64,000 bases of DNA, taken from NCBI GenBank assembly GCA_024405015.1, contig JAKSPE010000011.1, positions 1-64,000 of the forward strand, given 5' to 3'. The translations under genes were made by a program, and so were the position numbers. The first letter of the stretch is position 1. The number at the start of each line of letters is the position of its first letter. The stretch comes from Sphaerochaetaceae bacterium. GTDB taxonomy: Bacteria > Spirochaetota > Spirochaetia > Sphaerochaetales > Sphaerochaetaceae. Positions 33,353 to 42,454 of this stretch are shown one piece after another. The notes beneath the pieces are model-generated. The model was not told the DNA's origin. It was given only the letters and a program-made list of their open reading frames with translations, and did not search any database.

Positions 33353-34992
33353 TCTTTGCGACTGCGTCCAATTAGATACTGAATCAATTTCCACACACAG
33401 ACGGCAGCAAAGGTGATGAGCGTCAGAAGCAGCGCCAGTGCTGCTGCATCACCCCAGAAGCCTTGTTCTGCGAGGTTCAGGATTTTGATGGATGCAAGCG
33501 GGGTGCCGAATGACACAAGGAAAATCACAGCACTCATGGTGCCGACACCGCGAATGAAATCATAGATGATGGAATTGGAGATGCCGTTTCCCACGATAGG
33601 GACCAACACGGCATAGAGCACTTTGACTCTGGAGGCTCCCAAGGAGCGGGCGCCTTCATCGATGCTCGGTTTGATCTGTGAAAAGGCAGAACTCAGGATT
33701 CTGTACGAGAACGGCATAAAGCCTACTGCGATGGCAATGACGATGAGAACCGCTGAGTTGTGGTAGCCAACCTTTGTGGATGCAAGTGTGAAGGCCAGAC
33801 CAAATAGGGTGCCAGGTACTGCCGCCGGAAGCTGTGACAAGGTGTCGATGGTTTTCTTGAGCGGGCAGTTTGTTCGGTAGACCAGATAACTTGCAACCAG
33901 GGCGATGAGGGTACTGAGCAGGGCTCCTTCCAGGGCAAAGGTAAGGCTGTTTCTGATCTCCTTGGTGCATTTGGCAAGGTTCTTGATGTGATTCCAGGTA
34001 AATGCTGTGTTCACACCCCAGATTTTCTGGAAGCTTCCTGCGATGATTGAGGCAAACTGTGCCAGCACACAGGCTGTGATGAATAGGCAGAAGAGGGTAA
34101 GAAGCACTCTAGTAGCTGGATGTGGGTTGGAAGCCTCTGCTTCCGAGGAGCGGCCTCCGATGGTGGCAGTGCGCTCCATATCCCGTCTTGCCATGCGGTT
34201 TTGCAGAATGAACAGAATCACGGAAGGAATGACCAGGAAAAGGCCCAAAACAGCACTGAACCCACCATTTACCCAACCTGTGAGCTGCGTATAGATCTCA
34301 ACGGCAAGAACGCGAAAGCGCCCTGCAACCAGCATCGGATTCCCAAAATCGCTCATGACAGAGACGGCAATGAACAGTGCAGAAGAGGTGATTCCCGGCA
34401 TGGAAAGCGGAAGGATGAGCTTGAAGAAGGTTCTGACCTTTCCCGCTCCCAGGGACTGTGCTGCCTGCTCCAGGTTTCCATCAATGGCGCTGAGAGTCTG
34501 TGAGCACATCAGGTAGGCTACCGGGAAGAAACACAGTGTCTGTGCAATCAGAAGGCCCCAGAATCCATACAGGGAAACATCAAGGCCCAGGACCTTTGAG
34601 GTGATGAAGCCGTTCTTTCCCAAAAGCAGGATAAAGGAAAGTCCTCCGACAAAAGGCGGGGTGATCAGATGAATCAGCGGTATCAGACTGAAGAACCTTG
34701 CGCATGGAATGTGGCCTCTGACCACTGCGTAGGCGTAGATGTAGCCGATCAGGACGGCAAGGAATGTAGAGCACAGGCATTCATACAAGGTGTTGAGTGC
34801 GGCTTTCTTCCAGATTGCAGACTGGGCCACCTGCACAAAATCGGATGCACTTGGTGTGAGAAGGACGCAAATCAGCGGAAAGGCAATGAAGATGGCCAGA
34901 AACAGGCAGACCCCCGTCCACACAATGGTGAGCGAGGGACTTGTCTCGAACCTTCTTCTGAATGCGCTTGTTATCTTACTGTCTCTGTCCAT
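33349..34992 (-). CDS. iron(III)-type ABC transporter permease (fused double permease)
   Basis: The 547-residue protein has about twelve membrane segments in two homologous halves, the layout of FbpB/SfuB permeases. The first EAA loop is EQAAQSLGAGKVRTFFKLILP near residue 175 and the second DEGARSLGASRVKVLYAVLVP near residue 446, quoted by their ends EQAAQSLGA and DEGARSLGA. It overlaps the substrate-binding protein gene by 22 bases. No ATP-binding subunit gene is next to it. The family moves Fe(III), and related systems move 2-aminoethylphosphonate or thiamine. Confidence 0.92.
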   Translation of the reverse strand: MDRDSKITSAFRRRFETSPSLTIVWTGVCLFLAIFIAFPLICVLLTPSASDFVQVAQSAIWKKAALNTLYECLCSTFLAVLIGYIYAYAVVRGHIPCARFFSLIPLIHLITPPFVGGLSFILLLGKNGFITSKVLGLDVSLYGFWGLLIAQTLCFFPVAYLMCSQTLSAIDGNLEQAAQSLGAGKVRTFFKLILPLSMPGITSSALFIAVSVMSDFGNPMLVAGRFRVLAVEIYTQLTGWVNGGFSAVLGLFLVIPSVILFILQNRMARRDMERTATIGGRSSEAEASNPHPATRVLLTLFCLFITACVLAQFASIIAGSFQKIWGVNTAFTWNHIKNLAKCTKEIRNSLTFALEGALLSTLIALVASYLVYRTNCPLKKTIDTLSQLPAAVPGTLFGLAFTLASTKVGYHNSAVLIVIAIAVGFMPFSYRILSSAFSQIKPSIDEGARSLGASRVKVLYAVLVPIVGNGISNSIIYDFIRGVGTMSAVIFLVSFGTPLASIKILNLAEQGFWGDAAALALLLTLITFAAVCVWKLIQYLIGRSRKD

Positions 34993-35990
34993 TTCTTGAG
35001 AACGCTATCCTTATCCTGTGCAGCCTTGTCCGTATCGTAATCGATGAGATCAAGGTCTGAAACGGCAACCGATCCTTCGGCTCCCTTTGCATCTTTGTTT
35101 ACCGGAATGGTGAAATCAATAGAGCTCATCAGCTCCTGAGCTTCCTTGGAGAGCATGAAGTCCACGAACTTCTTGGCGGCATCCATGTTCTTTGCACCCT
35201 TGAGAATGGAGATGCAGTCAACATCACCAACGGTGTGTGCTGGAGCGATCATGGAGACGTTGAAGCCTTCTGCTCTGTACTTGGCGATGGAGTGGATGTA
35301 TGCGATACCGATGGTGTACTCACCGGTTCCGACAAGCTTTGCAGGTGCGCTTCCGCTGTCAGGGAACTGGCCAACAAGTTCTGAGAGGCTTGTCAGGTAT
35401 TTCCATCCTTCGTCCCAACCGCGGTTCTGCAACTGGCCTTCCACAAAGAGGTAGGCTGTGGATGAGGAGACAGGGTTTGTCAACACGATTTCACCCTTGT
35501 ATGCTGGGTTCAGCAGATCTTCCCAAGTCTGAGGAACCGGGATGTTTGCGAACTTTGCCTTGTAGCGGTCTTCGTTGATGCCGACGCCAAGGGTGAGCAC
35601 ACAGAAACCGGTCCATGTGGAATCGCTGGATTTTGCATACTCCGGAATTCCTGCAGCGGCTGGGGACCTGTACTTCTCAAGTGCGCCATCTGCATCCAGC
35701 TGGATGTGGTAGGAGGAAGCTCCGCCCAAAAGGATATCGGCCTGTGGGTCTGCCTTTTCGGCCATGACTCTGTTGACGAGCTCTCCGGTTGTGGCACGAA
35801 GGAATTCAACCTGGATTCCTGTCTGCTTTGTGAAAAGGTCAACAAGAGCCTGGGTCTCCTCCTCATGGATGATGGAGTAGATCTTCAGTGTCTGAGGTTC
35901 CTTTGCCTGTTCTTTCTTGCTGCAGCTGACAAGCAAAACCGAGAATGCCAAAATCAAAATGACCAAAACTTCTGTTGTTCTTCTTTTCAT
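34971..35990 (-). CDS. iron(III)-type ABC transporter substrate-binding lipoprotein
   Basis: The 339-residue product has a lipoprotein signal ending LLVSC. The mature part is a type II periplasmic binding protein of the FbpA/AfuA class: KIYSIIHEEETQALVDLF, DILLGGASSYHIQLDADG and GVGINEDRYKAK. The tyrosine pair that binds Fe(III) in FbpA is not clear, so the ligand is open. It is the first gene of a two-gene operon with the double permease. Confidence 0.9.
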   Translation of the reverse strand: MKRRTTEVLVILILAFSVLLVSCSKKEQAKEPQTLKIYSIIHEEETQALVDLFTKQTGIQVEFLRATTGELVNRVMAEKADPQADILLGGASSYHIQLDADGALEKYRSPAAAGIPEYAKSSDSTWTGFCVLTLGVGINEDRYKAKFANIPVPQTWEDLLNPAYKGEIVLTNPVSSSTAYLFVEGQLQNRGWDEGWKYLTSLSELVGQFPDSGSAPAKLVGTGEYTIGIAYIHSIAKYRAEGFNVSMIAPAHTVGDVDCISILKGAKNMDAAKKFVDFMLSKEAQELMSSIDFTIPVNKDAKGAEGSVAVSDLDLIDYDTDKAAQDKDSVLKKWTETVR

Positions 35991-36080
35991 GGCTGATAAG
36001 GTAGTTTTAATCTGTATTTAAAAAAAGATACAGTTTTTAGATTTTTAATGGGTACAGTTGTCACAGGGTACTTGGGATAA

Positions 36081-36109
36081 TTGTTTTTATCGATAGAAAC
36101 GGCTATGAT
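36081..36109 (+). promoter_or_regulatory. candidate promoter of the EamA gene (near-leaderless)
   Basis: TTGTTT (36081-36086) and TATGAT (36104-36109) have 17-base spacing. A start 7 bases after the -10 falls on the ATG at 36117. Confidence 0.5.
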
Positions 36110-36116
36110 GGCCCTC

Positions 36117-37028
36117 ATGGAAAAGAAGGTTGTTGCTGCGCATGTGCTGGCTTTTGGCACCATGCTCATCTGGGGAATGTCATTCATCATATCAAAGATC
36201 GCTCTCGATTATCTGACTCCGTTTCAGATTCTGTTCTGGCGTGAGATTGTCTCGATTCTGAGCCTGTTTGTCATCTATCCCAAGATCCTTCGCTGGCAGG
36301 GATGGCGCATTGAGCTACAGCTCTTCCTTGCATCCGTTTCCGCTATGACCGTCTACCAGCTTCTTGAAAACTATGCTGTGGCTTTCACAGAGGCTTCCAA
36401 TGTGTCGGTCATCGTTTCCACCGCTCCGTTCTTCACTATGCTCGTTGCTCGCATGTTGAACAAGAGTGAGCGTTTCAAACGAACCTTCTTCCTTGGTTTT
36501 GTATGCGCAATGGCGGGAATCTGCCTGTTCTCCTTCAATGGTGCAGAGCTGAGGCTTGGCCTTCTGGGCGACCTTCTTGCACTGATTGCCGCATTCTCCT
36601 GGGGCTTTTACCAGTCCATCGTCAAGAATTTGTCCGACAAGGATATTCCGCAGTTCTCCATGACCAGACGCATCTTTGAGTATGCTGCGTTGACACTGCT
36701 TCCTATTGAGCTTTTTCAGATTTCAAGCCAGGAGCTTCATAATCTCTTTGTTCCGCAGTCTCTCTATTGCATCATCTTCCTCGGCGCCATCTGCTCAGCT
36801 TTGTGCTACCTGACATGGAATTTTGCCATCAAGATGCTTGGCGCCATCAAGTCATCGGTCTACATCTATCTGAACCCTGTCACAACGCTTATCGGTTCTG
36901 CCATCGTTTTCTCGGAGCGCCTGGGCTGGGTTTCTCTTGTCGGTGTCGTTCTGACCATGGCAGGTCTTGTGATCTCAAATGATGATGCTCTTGAACTTCT
37001 TCATTCATTGAGAAGAAAGCAGGGCTGA
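36117..37028 (+). CDS. EamA-family (DMT) transporter
   Basis: From ATG 36117 the product is 303 residues with ten membrane segments in two EamA repeats; TMLIWGMSFIISKIAL near residue 13 and AALLPIELF-like helices of the second half fit the family, as do SVYIYLNPVTTLIGS and GWVSLVGVVLTMAG near the end. These drug/metabolite transporters usually export amino acids or metabolites. ATG 36105 and 36108 are possible starts but overlap the candidate -10. No ribosome site is visible for any of them. Confidence 0.9.
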   Translation: MEKKVVAAHVLAFGTMLIWGMSFIISKIALDYLTPFQILFWREIVSILSLFVIYPKILRWQGWRIELQLFLASVSAMTVYQLLENYAVAFTEASNVSVIVSTAPFFTMLVARMLNKSERFKRTFFLGFVCAMAGICLFSFNGAELRLGLLGDLLALIAAFSWGFYQSIVKNLSDKDIPQFSMTRRIFEYAALTLLPIELFQISSQELHNLFVPQSLYCIIFLGAICSALCYLTWNFAIKMLGAIKSSVYIYLNPVTTLIGSAIVFSERLGWVSLVGVVLTMAGLVISNDDALELLHSLRRKQG

Positions 37029-37234
37029 GTTTCTATTTGCATTGGATACTTCTCAATACCATGTGATTGTGGGCAGTCGGTGCACAATGGCTGTACACGC
37101 GAACCCACTGCAAAAGTATTCCAAAATGACTTTTTTCGACTTGTTTGGTAGATTTTTTCTCCCAAAAGCGTCCAGTATCAGCAATATGGAATACAAGACC
37201 TGATAGAAAACAGATTTTGGCTGTTTATTAGGGC

Positions 37235-37262
37235 AAAAGAAAAGCCATCCCGAAGGATGGCT
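37235..37262 (-). terminator. rho-independent terminator of mscS
   Basis: AGCCATCC (37243-37250) and GGATGGCT (37255-37262) flank a CGAA-type tetraloop. On the minus strand the stem is followed by TTTTCTTTTG. Confidence 0.85.
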
Positions 37263-37282
37263 CAAAGCAAGGCAAACTGTAA

Positions 37283-38089
37283 TCAGTTGTTCTTGATGTG
37301 GACATCGAGCTGATTGAAAGGAATGACGATGCTGTTCTTCTCGAACTCGACTCTGATGCCGTTGAGAAGATCGAAGTAGGTATCCCAGTACTGAGCTCCC
37401 TTTGTCCATGCTCTCATTGTGACCTTTACGCCGTTTCCTGCACCGTAGTCTGTGATGCGAGCAAATGGAGCTGGATCCTTGAGAACCTTCTCGTCTGCAG
37501 CACAGACACCGAGGATGATCTCTCTGACCTTCTCTGGATCGTTTCCTGCAACAGAGAACTCGAGGTCAACACGGCGAAGATCCTTTTCGGAGTAGTTCAT
37601 GATGCTGCCGCTGGAAAGGGCTCCGTTTGGAATATAGACAACCTTGTTGTCGAGTGTGACGACCTTTGTGTTGATGATTCTGATATCCTCAACGATACCG
37701 CATGTTCCCTGAGCCTCGATGAAATCACCAAGCTTGAATGGTCTTGTGACGAGAATCAGAACACCACCAGCGAGGTTGGAAAGAGCGCCGTTGACAGCCA
37801 GTCCGACACAAACACCAAGGGATGCGATAAGAGCTGCCATTCCGCTTGTGTCAATTCCGAGATAACCGACGAGACAAGTGCAGACGACAATCTTGAGAAG
37901 GATTCTTGAAAGGTAGGAGAGTGTCTGGACGAGAGTCTTATCCTGACCCTTTGCAAGAAGCTTCTTCTCGACCTTGCGAGAAACTACATTGATGACTCTG
38001 AAAGAGATTGCGAGAATAACGAGTGCAATGACAAGTCTGACGCCTGTTGTTGCAACCCAGTTAGTGAGATTGCTGATGAAATCTTCCAT
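37283..38089 (-). CDS. mscS: small-conductance mechanosensitive channel (MscS)
   Basis: The 268-residue protein has three membrane segments and the MscS pore helix GLAVNGALSNLAGGVLIL near residue 96, followed by the beta domain start TRPFKLGDFIEAQGTCGIVEDI. Length is close to E. coli MscS (286). It opens under membrane tension on osmotic downshock. It is a single gene with its own terminator. Two cysteines in the second helix (VVCTC) are unusual but not known to matter. Confidence 0.94.
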   Translation of the reverse strand: MEDFISNLTNWVATTGVRLVIALVILAISFRVINVVSRKVEKKLLAKGQDKTLVQTLSYLSRILLKIVVCTCLVGYLGIDTSGMAALIASLGVCVGLAVNGALSNLAGGVLILVTRPFKLGDFIEAQGTCGIVEDIRIINTKVVTLDNKVVYIPNGALSSGSIMNYSEKDLRRVDLEFSVAGNDPEKVREIILGVCAADEKVLKDPAPFARITDYGAGNGVKVTMRAWTKGAQYWDTYFDLLNGIRVEFEKNSIVIPFNQLDVHIKNN

Positions 38090-38294
38090 TACATGCCCCC
38101 AAAACTAAATTGTGAATTTAACAGAGAAAATGTATCTCTGATGGCTATGCTTAGGCAAGCGGTCTTCTGAAGATTTCTTGGTTTGCATATACGCAAGGAT
38201 GTTTTGTGTAGTACACTCCAAGATATGGAAATGGACTCAACGCCATCGCGTTTTCCGCTGACGATATCAGGCAGGTTGCCGAAAAGGAGATGAT

Positions 38295-39191
38295 ATGAAA
38301 AGGATTCCGATTCTGATTGATACTGACCCAGGTGTGGACGATTTCTTCTGCATCGCTGTTGGTGGCGCTTTTTCCGAAATCTTTGACCTCAGGGCTGTCA
38401 CGACCATTGGTGGCAACAACTATACCGAGGTGACTACCCAGAATGCACTTGATATCCTGTCATTTCTGAAAGTGGATGCTCCTGTAGCAGCCGGTGCTAC
38501 AAGATTTCTGACACGTGAGTTCGATGAACCTGCCGCAAAGTTCCATGGATCAAATGGCCTTGGAGGGCTTGCGATTCCGCATAGCCCGAACAAGGCTTCC
38601 AGTCTGCCTGCATGGGAAATGATGTACAAGGTCGCATGTGAGTGTGAAGGGGAGCTTGTCATCGTTACCGTCGGTCCTGAGACCAACCTTGCACTTGCCA
38701 TTCAAAAACATCCGGATATGGTCGGCAAAGTCAAGAAGATCCTCGCCATGGGCGGCTCTACAACATTCGGCAATATCACCCCTTATGCGGAGGCCAATAT
38801 CGGAAATGATCCATTTGCCGCAAAGATTGTCTTTGAAAGCGGAATTCCTGTGGATATGGTGGGCCTGAATGTCACCCATATGTGCCCGACCGATGAAGCA
38901 CTGTTTGACAGCTTCAAAAAGGATGCGCGTCAGGATGTCATCGATTTCATGAGAGGTCTCATCCGGTTCCGAGCTTTCCAGCCGATTCTACATGATGCCA
39001 TTACAATCTCATCTCTTGTAGATCCAGATTTCATCCAATGGAACGTTTGCAATGTGCATGTGGAGACCGAAGACGCGGAGCATTTTGGCCAGACGGTTAT
39101 GCAAAGCGGAACCATGCACCGCGTGGCCGTAGGCTGCGAAAAGGAACGTTACTACAAGGTTTTTGAGAATATGATCAACCGCTATCGCTGA
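38295..39191 (+). CDS. inosine-uridine-type nucleoside hydrolase
   Basis: The 298-residue product has the calcium-binding signature DTDPGVDDFF near residue 9, plus VTVGPETNLA, AMGGSTTFGNITPYAEANIGNDPFAAKIVF and the HDA of ILHDAIT near residue 232, all typical of nucleoside hydrolases. It releases the base from ribonucleosides or a related compound. The RBS is AAAAGGAG. It is 13 bases upstream of the cysteine desulfidase-like gene. Confidence 0.92.
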   Translation: MKRIPILIDTDPGVDDFFCIAVGGAFSEIFDLRAVTTIGGNNYTEVTTQNALDILSFLKVDAPVAAGATRFLTREFDEPAAKFHGSNGLGGLAIPHSPNKASSLPAWEMMYKVACECEGELVIVTVGPETNLALAIQKHPDMVGKVKKILAMGGSTTFGNITPYAEANIGNDPFAAKIVFESGIPVDMVGLNVTHMCPTDEALFDSFKKDARQDVIDFMRGLIRFRAFQPILHDAITISSLVDPDFIQWNVCNVHVETEDAEHFGQTVMQSGTMHRVAVGCEKERYYKVFENMINRYR

Positions 39192-39204
39192 ATGAGAGGT
39201 TTTT

Positions 39205-40488
39205 ATGAACAAAAAGAAGCTGATTGGTATTCTGAAGAATGAGATGATTCCTGCTATGGGATGCACAGAACCTGCTGCTGGAGCTCTTGCAGGTGCGAAA
39301 TCCAGGGAAATCCTCGGGACTGCAGACATTTTGAAGGTCGAGGTCTTTGCCTCTCGCGATATGGTCAAGAACGCCATGGGTGTTGGTCTTCCGAACTGTT
39401 CCCTCAAGGGTATTCTTGCTGCCGTTGGTCTTGGAATCGCTTGTGGGGATACCTCGAAGAAACTCAGTATCCTCTCTTCCATTTCAGAGGACCAGATTCG
39501 ATTTGCAGAGTCGTTGGACTCTACGCTTACTTTGGTCAGGGATGTTCCACCTCTTTATGTGAAAGTAAGACTTGAATCCGCAACCTCCAGCGCAGTCGCC
39601 ACAATTTCGGGTGAACATGATCGCTATGCCTATCTGGAAAAAGATGGTGAGGTTCTGTTGGATCTGCCTTTGTCGGTAGAGTCTCAGAACGCAGAGACCA
39701 GTGACAGGAATACTCTGTCACAGTTGTCCCTTTCTGATATTGTGGCGTTCGCAGATAAGGTGACGGCCAAGGATGTGCCGTTCATTCTGGAAGCGGTGGA
39801 CGTGAACATGGCCATTGCAAAACATTCCATTTCTGGGAACTATGGTCTTCAGGTTGGTAAGACCATGGCTGGTAAGGTCCGTGCAGTGCCGAAAAGTCTG
39901 GATGAGGCCTTCCGTCTGGGCTCCTCCCTCGCCGCAGCGGGAAGTGATGCGCGTATGAGTGGATGTTCCATGCCTGTTGTCATCAACAGCGGAAGCGGCA
40001 ACCAGGGTATTACCGTTACGGTTCCAGTGAAGGTCGTATCCGACTTTTTGGATAAGACGGAGAACGGTCTTGTCAAAGCTGTCTGTGTCAGCGAGCTCGT
40101 TGGTCTTGTGCTGACGGCCAGAAAGGATCGTCTGTCTGCCCTGTGTGGAGCTTTCACCGCATCAATCGGAACGGCTTGTGCCTATTGCTATCTCCTTGGT
40201 GGTCGCGAGTCCGAGATGGACTATTGCATCAACAGTATGGTCGGAAACCTGACAGGTATCATTTGTGATGGTGCCAAGAACACCTGTGCCCTTAAGATCT
40301 ATTCCTGCCTTGAAGCTGCTGCAATGAGTGTGAGTCTGGCCTTCCGAGGTTTCTATCCTGGCAAGGAGAGTGGAATTGTCGGAGAGACCAGCTGGGATTC
40401 CATCGATTCCCTTTCTCGAATCACCAAGGAAGGTATGGAGTCAACGGACAAGACGATTCTTGAGATCATGATTGAGAAGAACTGCTGA
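39205..40488 (+). CDS. cyuA: L-cysteine desulfidase family protein (CyuA/UPF0597)
   Basis: The 427-residue protein matches CyuA (formerly YhaM/UPF0597), an oxygen-sensitive iron-sulfur enzyme that breaks L-cysteine into pyruvate, ammonia and sulfide. GCTEPAA near residue 19 is the family start motif. Cysteines that can bind the cluster lie in GCSMPVVINSGSGNQG, CAYCYLLGG and CDGAKNTCALK. It sits between a nucleoside hydrolase and a DNA glycosylase, without the usual CyuP transporter. Confidence 0.88.
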   Translation: MNKKKLIGILKNEMIPAMGCTEPAAGALAGAKSREILGTADILKVEVFASRDMVKNAMGVGLPNCSLKGILAAVGLGIACGDTSKKLSILSSISEDQIRFAESLDSTLTLVRDVPPLYVKVRLESATSSAVATISGEHDRYAYLEKDGEVLLDLPLSVESQNAETSDRNTLSQLSLSDIVAFADKVTAKDVPFILEAVDVNMAIAKHSISGNYGLQVGKTMAGKVRAVPKSLDEAFRLGSSLAAAGSDARMSGCSMPVVINSGSGNQGITVTVPVKVVSDFLDKTENGLVKAVCVSELVGLVLTARKDRLSALCGAFTASIGTACAYCYLLGGRESEMDYCINSMVGNLTGIICDGAKNTCALKIYSCLEAAAMSVSLAFRGFYPGKESGIVGETSWDSIDSLSRITKEGMESTDKTILEIMIEKNC

Positions 40489-40491
40489 AGC

Positions 40492-40980
40492 ATGCAGCAA
40501 ACGCACATTGTCCATCCCATTGCACCTCTTTATGACAAGAATTCGCGTATCCTGATTCTCGGAAGCTTTCCGTCTGTCAAATCCAGGGAGCAGGGCTTTT
40601 TCTATGGGCATCCACAGAATCGTTTCTGGCCACTTCTGGCAAGGATTCTGAATGAGACGGTGCCTGTGACGATTGAGCAGAAGAAAGCGCTTTTGCTGTC
40701 GCATGGCATTGCCTTATGGGATGCCATTTACAGCTGTGATATTATGGGTTCCAGCGACAGCAGTATCCGTAATGCGGTTCCGACAGACCTCAAAGGAATT
40801 CTCGAAACGTCGCAGATTTCCCGCATCTTCTGCAATGGAAGCAGCGCTGGCAGGTGTTTTGAGAAATATCAGGAGAAGGCCTTGGGTATGAAGGCTATGG
40901 TGCTTCCGTCAACAAGTCCTGCGAATGCTGCGTGGAGTCTGGATCGGCTTTATGAGGTGTGGAAATCGATTTTGGCGTGA
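40492..40980 (+). CDS. DNA-deoxyinosine glycosylase-like (uracil-DNA glycosylase superfamily)
   Basis: The 162-residue product fits the hypoxanthine/mismatch glycosylase branch of the UDG superfamily (TIGR04274). ILGSFPSVKSREQGFFYGHPQNRFWPLL near residue 22 is the catalytic region, quoted by GSFPS and GHPQNRFW. PSTSPAN near residue 144 is the DNA-intercalation loop. It would remove deaminated bases. It starts 3 bases after cyuA and may be co-transcribed. Confidence 0.88.
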   Translation: MQQTHIVHPIAPLYDKNSRILILGSFPSVKSREQGFFYGHPQNRFWPLLARILNETVPVTIEQKKALLLSHGIALWDAIYSCDIMGSSDSSIRNAVPTDLKGILETSQISRIFCNGSSAGRCFEKYQEKALGMKAMVLPSTSPANAAWSLDRLYEVWKSILA

Positions 40981-41019
40981 TTGACAAAAGGCTCTATCTA
41001 TTGATTTTTGTCGTACCAG

Positions 41020-41049
41020 TTGCTCTTCTTAGCCAAGAGACTGTAGAAT
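41020..41049 (+). promoter_or_regulatory. candidate promoter of the Lar-like gene
   Basis: TTGCTC (41020-41025) and TAGAAT (41044-41049) are 18 bases apart, about 28 bases before the start codon. TAGAAT recurs before several genes in the window. Confidence 0.45.
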
Positions 41050-41077
41050 CGTGATAACTGAGAATCAGGAGTAAAGA

Positions 41078-41302
41078 ATGGAGATTTACAAGGAAGTTGA
41101 CCTGCAGGATTGTCCGCTGTGCCATGGCCCTGGAATCCTTGAGGAGGAGAACGGCTGGTGCTTCTATGTCATGTGCATGGATTGTGGTTGCCATACTGCA
41201 GAGGTTGAATACAAGAGCCCAGATGGACGCCTTGAGGCTGCCAAGACAGCTGCACTGCGCTGGAACCTCGGAAAGGTCCTCAGAAGCGATCCTGGTGAGT
41301 GA
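41078..41302 (+). CDS. Lar-like zinc-ribbon protein
   Basis: The 74-residue protein has two CxxC pairs, CPLCHG near residue 12 and CMDCGCH near residue 36, then AAKTAALRWN. This is the pattern of restriction-alleviation (Lar) proteins, which in Rac prophage protect DNA from type I restriction. Chromosomal copies are common and not proven to have that role. No phage genes surround it. Confidence 0.7.
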   Translation: MEIYKEVDLQDCPLCHGPGILEEENGWCFYVMCMDCGCHTAEVEYKSPDGRLEAAKTAALRWNLGKVLRSDPGE

Positions 41303-41336
41303 GAACTGCATCAGGGTCTTATGACACCGATTTTAG

Positions 41337-41367
41337 GCTGCTCAGTTTTGGGCAGCTTTTCTTTTTC
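41337..41367 (+). terminator. rho-independent terminator of the Lar-like gene
   Basis: GCTGC (41337-41341) and GCAGC (41352-41356) form a stem followed by TTTTCTTTTT. It overlaps the last codons of the convergent YkvI-like gene. Confidence 0.6.
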
Positions 41368-42445
41368 CTTTTCTGTCCTGATATTCCCTGACAGCAATCA
41401 GGACCAGAAGCGTCAGTGCAAAGTAGCCGCTGAACGGATAGATGGTGTTGATGAGGCTTTTGAAGTTGGAGACGCTTCCTAGAAGGAAGGTGAGAACTGA
41501 CAAAACCAGGGTGATGAGAATGAACTTGCGTGTTCGGTCTTCTGCGAAATGGGCTCCGATGCTCCAAAGCATTGGGATGCTTGCCGAATAGATTCCCACA
41601 AAGATTGTCGCTGCCAGAATGGTGGCCAAAGTAGGGCTGATGGTCTCAATCAGTGCAACGGTCGGGATGTCTGTCGCATAAATCTGAGGAAGGTTCGACA
41701 GAAGTCCCAGGTTCTGTGCAAAGATGGCAAGACCGAACAGGACTCCGCCCAAAGCACCACCGATGGTGGCTTCTTTCTTGCTATTGGCTTCGCAACCGAC
41801 TCGACAGCACATGATAATCAAGGCAAGGGAGTTGAAACTTGGATAAAGGATGCTGGACCAGAGCCAGCCACCTTTGGTCTTTGTGATTTCAAGTGTCATG
41901 GCCTGCTTTGCGATGTCTGCGAGACTAGGGGCTTTTGGAATGAAGCTTATGACGCCGAACACGACGGTAACCAGAGCCAAAGCAGTTCCGATGAAGCTGA
42001 TCAGGTCCATGAATTTCGCCAGCCCCAGCGATACGGTCAGAAATCCCAAAACAACCAAAACGGTTCGACCAATGACCTGTGGTACGCCAAAGCATTGGTA
42101 AAGGATTGCTCCGCCTCCTGAAACCATAATCACATAGATGCCGAAAATCAGCAGCTGAATCAGAAGCTCAATGACCTTGCCCAGTCTATTGCCGTAGTAG
42201 AACTGAAAGGTCTTGATAGGAGTGTCCAGCTTGTGGTCATGACCATGGCGCAGGAACATGGCTCCCATCCAGGCGAAGAACAGTGTGGAGATCACCGTTC
42301 CGGCAATGCTCAGGATTCCCTGTGCAGAGAAGAACTGCATGACCTCCTGACCAGTTGCGAATCCGCATCCGATGCCACCTGCGACGCATACGCCTGCAAG
42401 TCTGAGGACATTAGGAAATCTGACGACATTTGTCTGGTCTGCCAT
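41342..42445 (-). CDS. YkvI-family membrane transporter
   Basis: The 367-residue protein has about ten membrane segments. The start VAGGIGCGFATGQEVMQFF is the first-helix pattern of the YkvI family, an APC-superfamily group of unproven substrate. A second landmark is YPSFNSLALIIMCCRVG in the middle. It lies 9 bases downstream of the DGNHR-motif gene and is the third gene of a minus-strand run with it and a metallophosphoesterase. Its 3' end overlaps a plus-strand terminator. Confidence 0.85.
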   Translation of the reverse strand: MADQTNVVRFPNVLRLAGVCVAGGIGCGFATGQEVMQFFSAQGILSIAGTVISTLFFAWMGAMFLRHGHDHKLDTPIKTFQFYYGNRLGKVIELLIQLLIFGIYVIMVSGGGAILYQCFGVPQVIGRTVLVVLGFLTVSLGLAKFMDLISFIGTALALVTVVFGVISFIPKAPSLADIAKQAMTLEITKTKGGWLWSSILYPSFNSLALIIMCCRVGCEANSKKEATIGGALGGVLFGLAIFAQNLGLLSNLPQIYATDIPTVALIETISPTLATILAATIFVGIYSASIPMLWSIGAHFAEDRTRKFILITLVLSVLTFLLGSVSNFKSLINTIYPFSGYFALTLLVLIAVREYQDRKGKRKAAQN

Positions 42446-42454
42446 GTTTGCCTT

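Noticed and set aside
41078..41302. Lar-like gene as evidence for a prophage or active restriction system
   Set aside because: Its neighbours are ordinary chromosomal genes and no restriction-modification genes are near.
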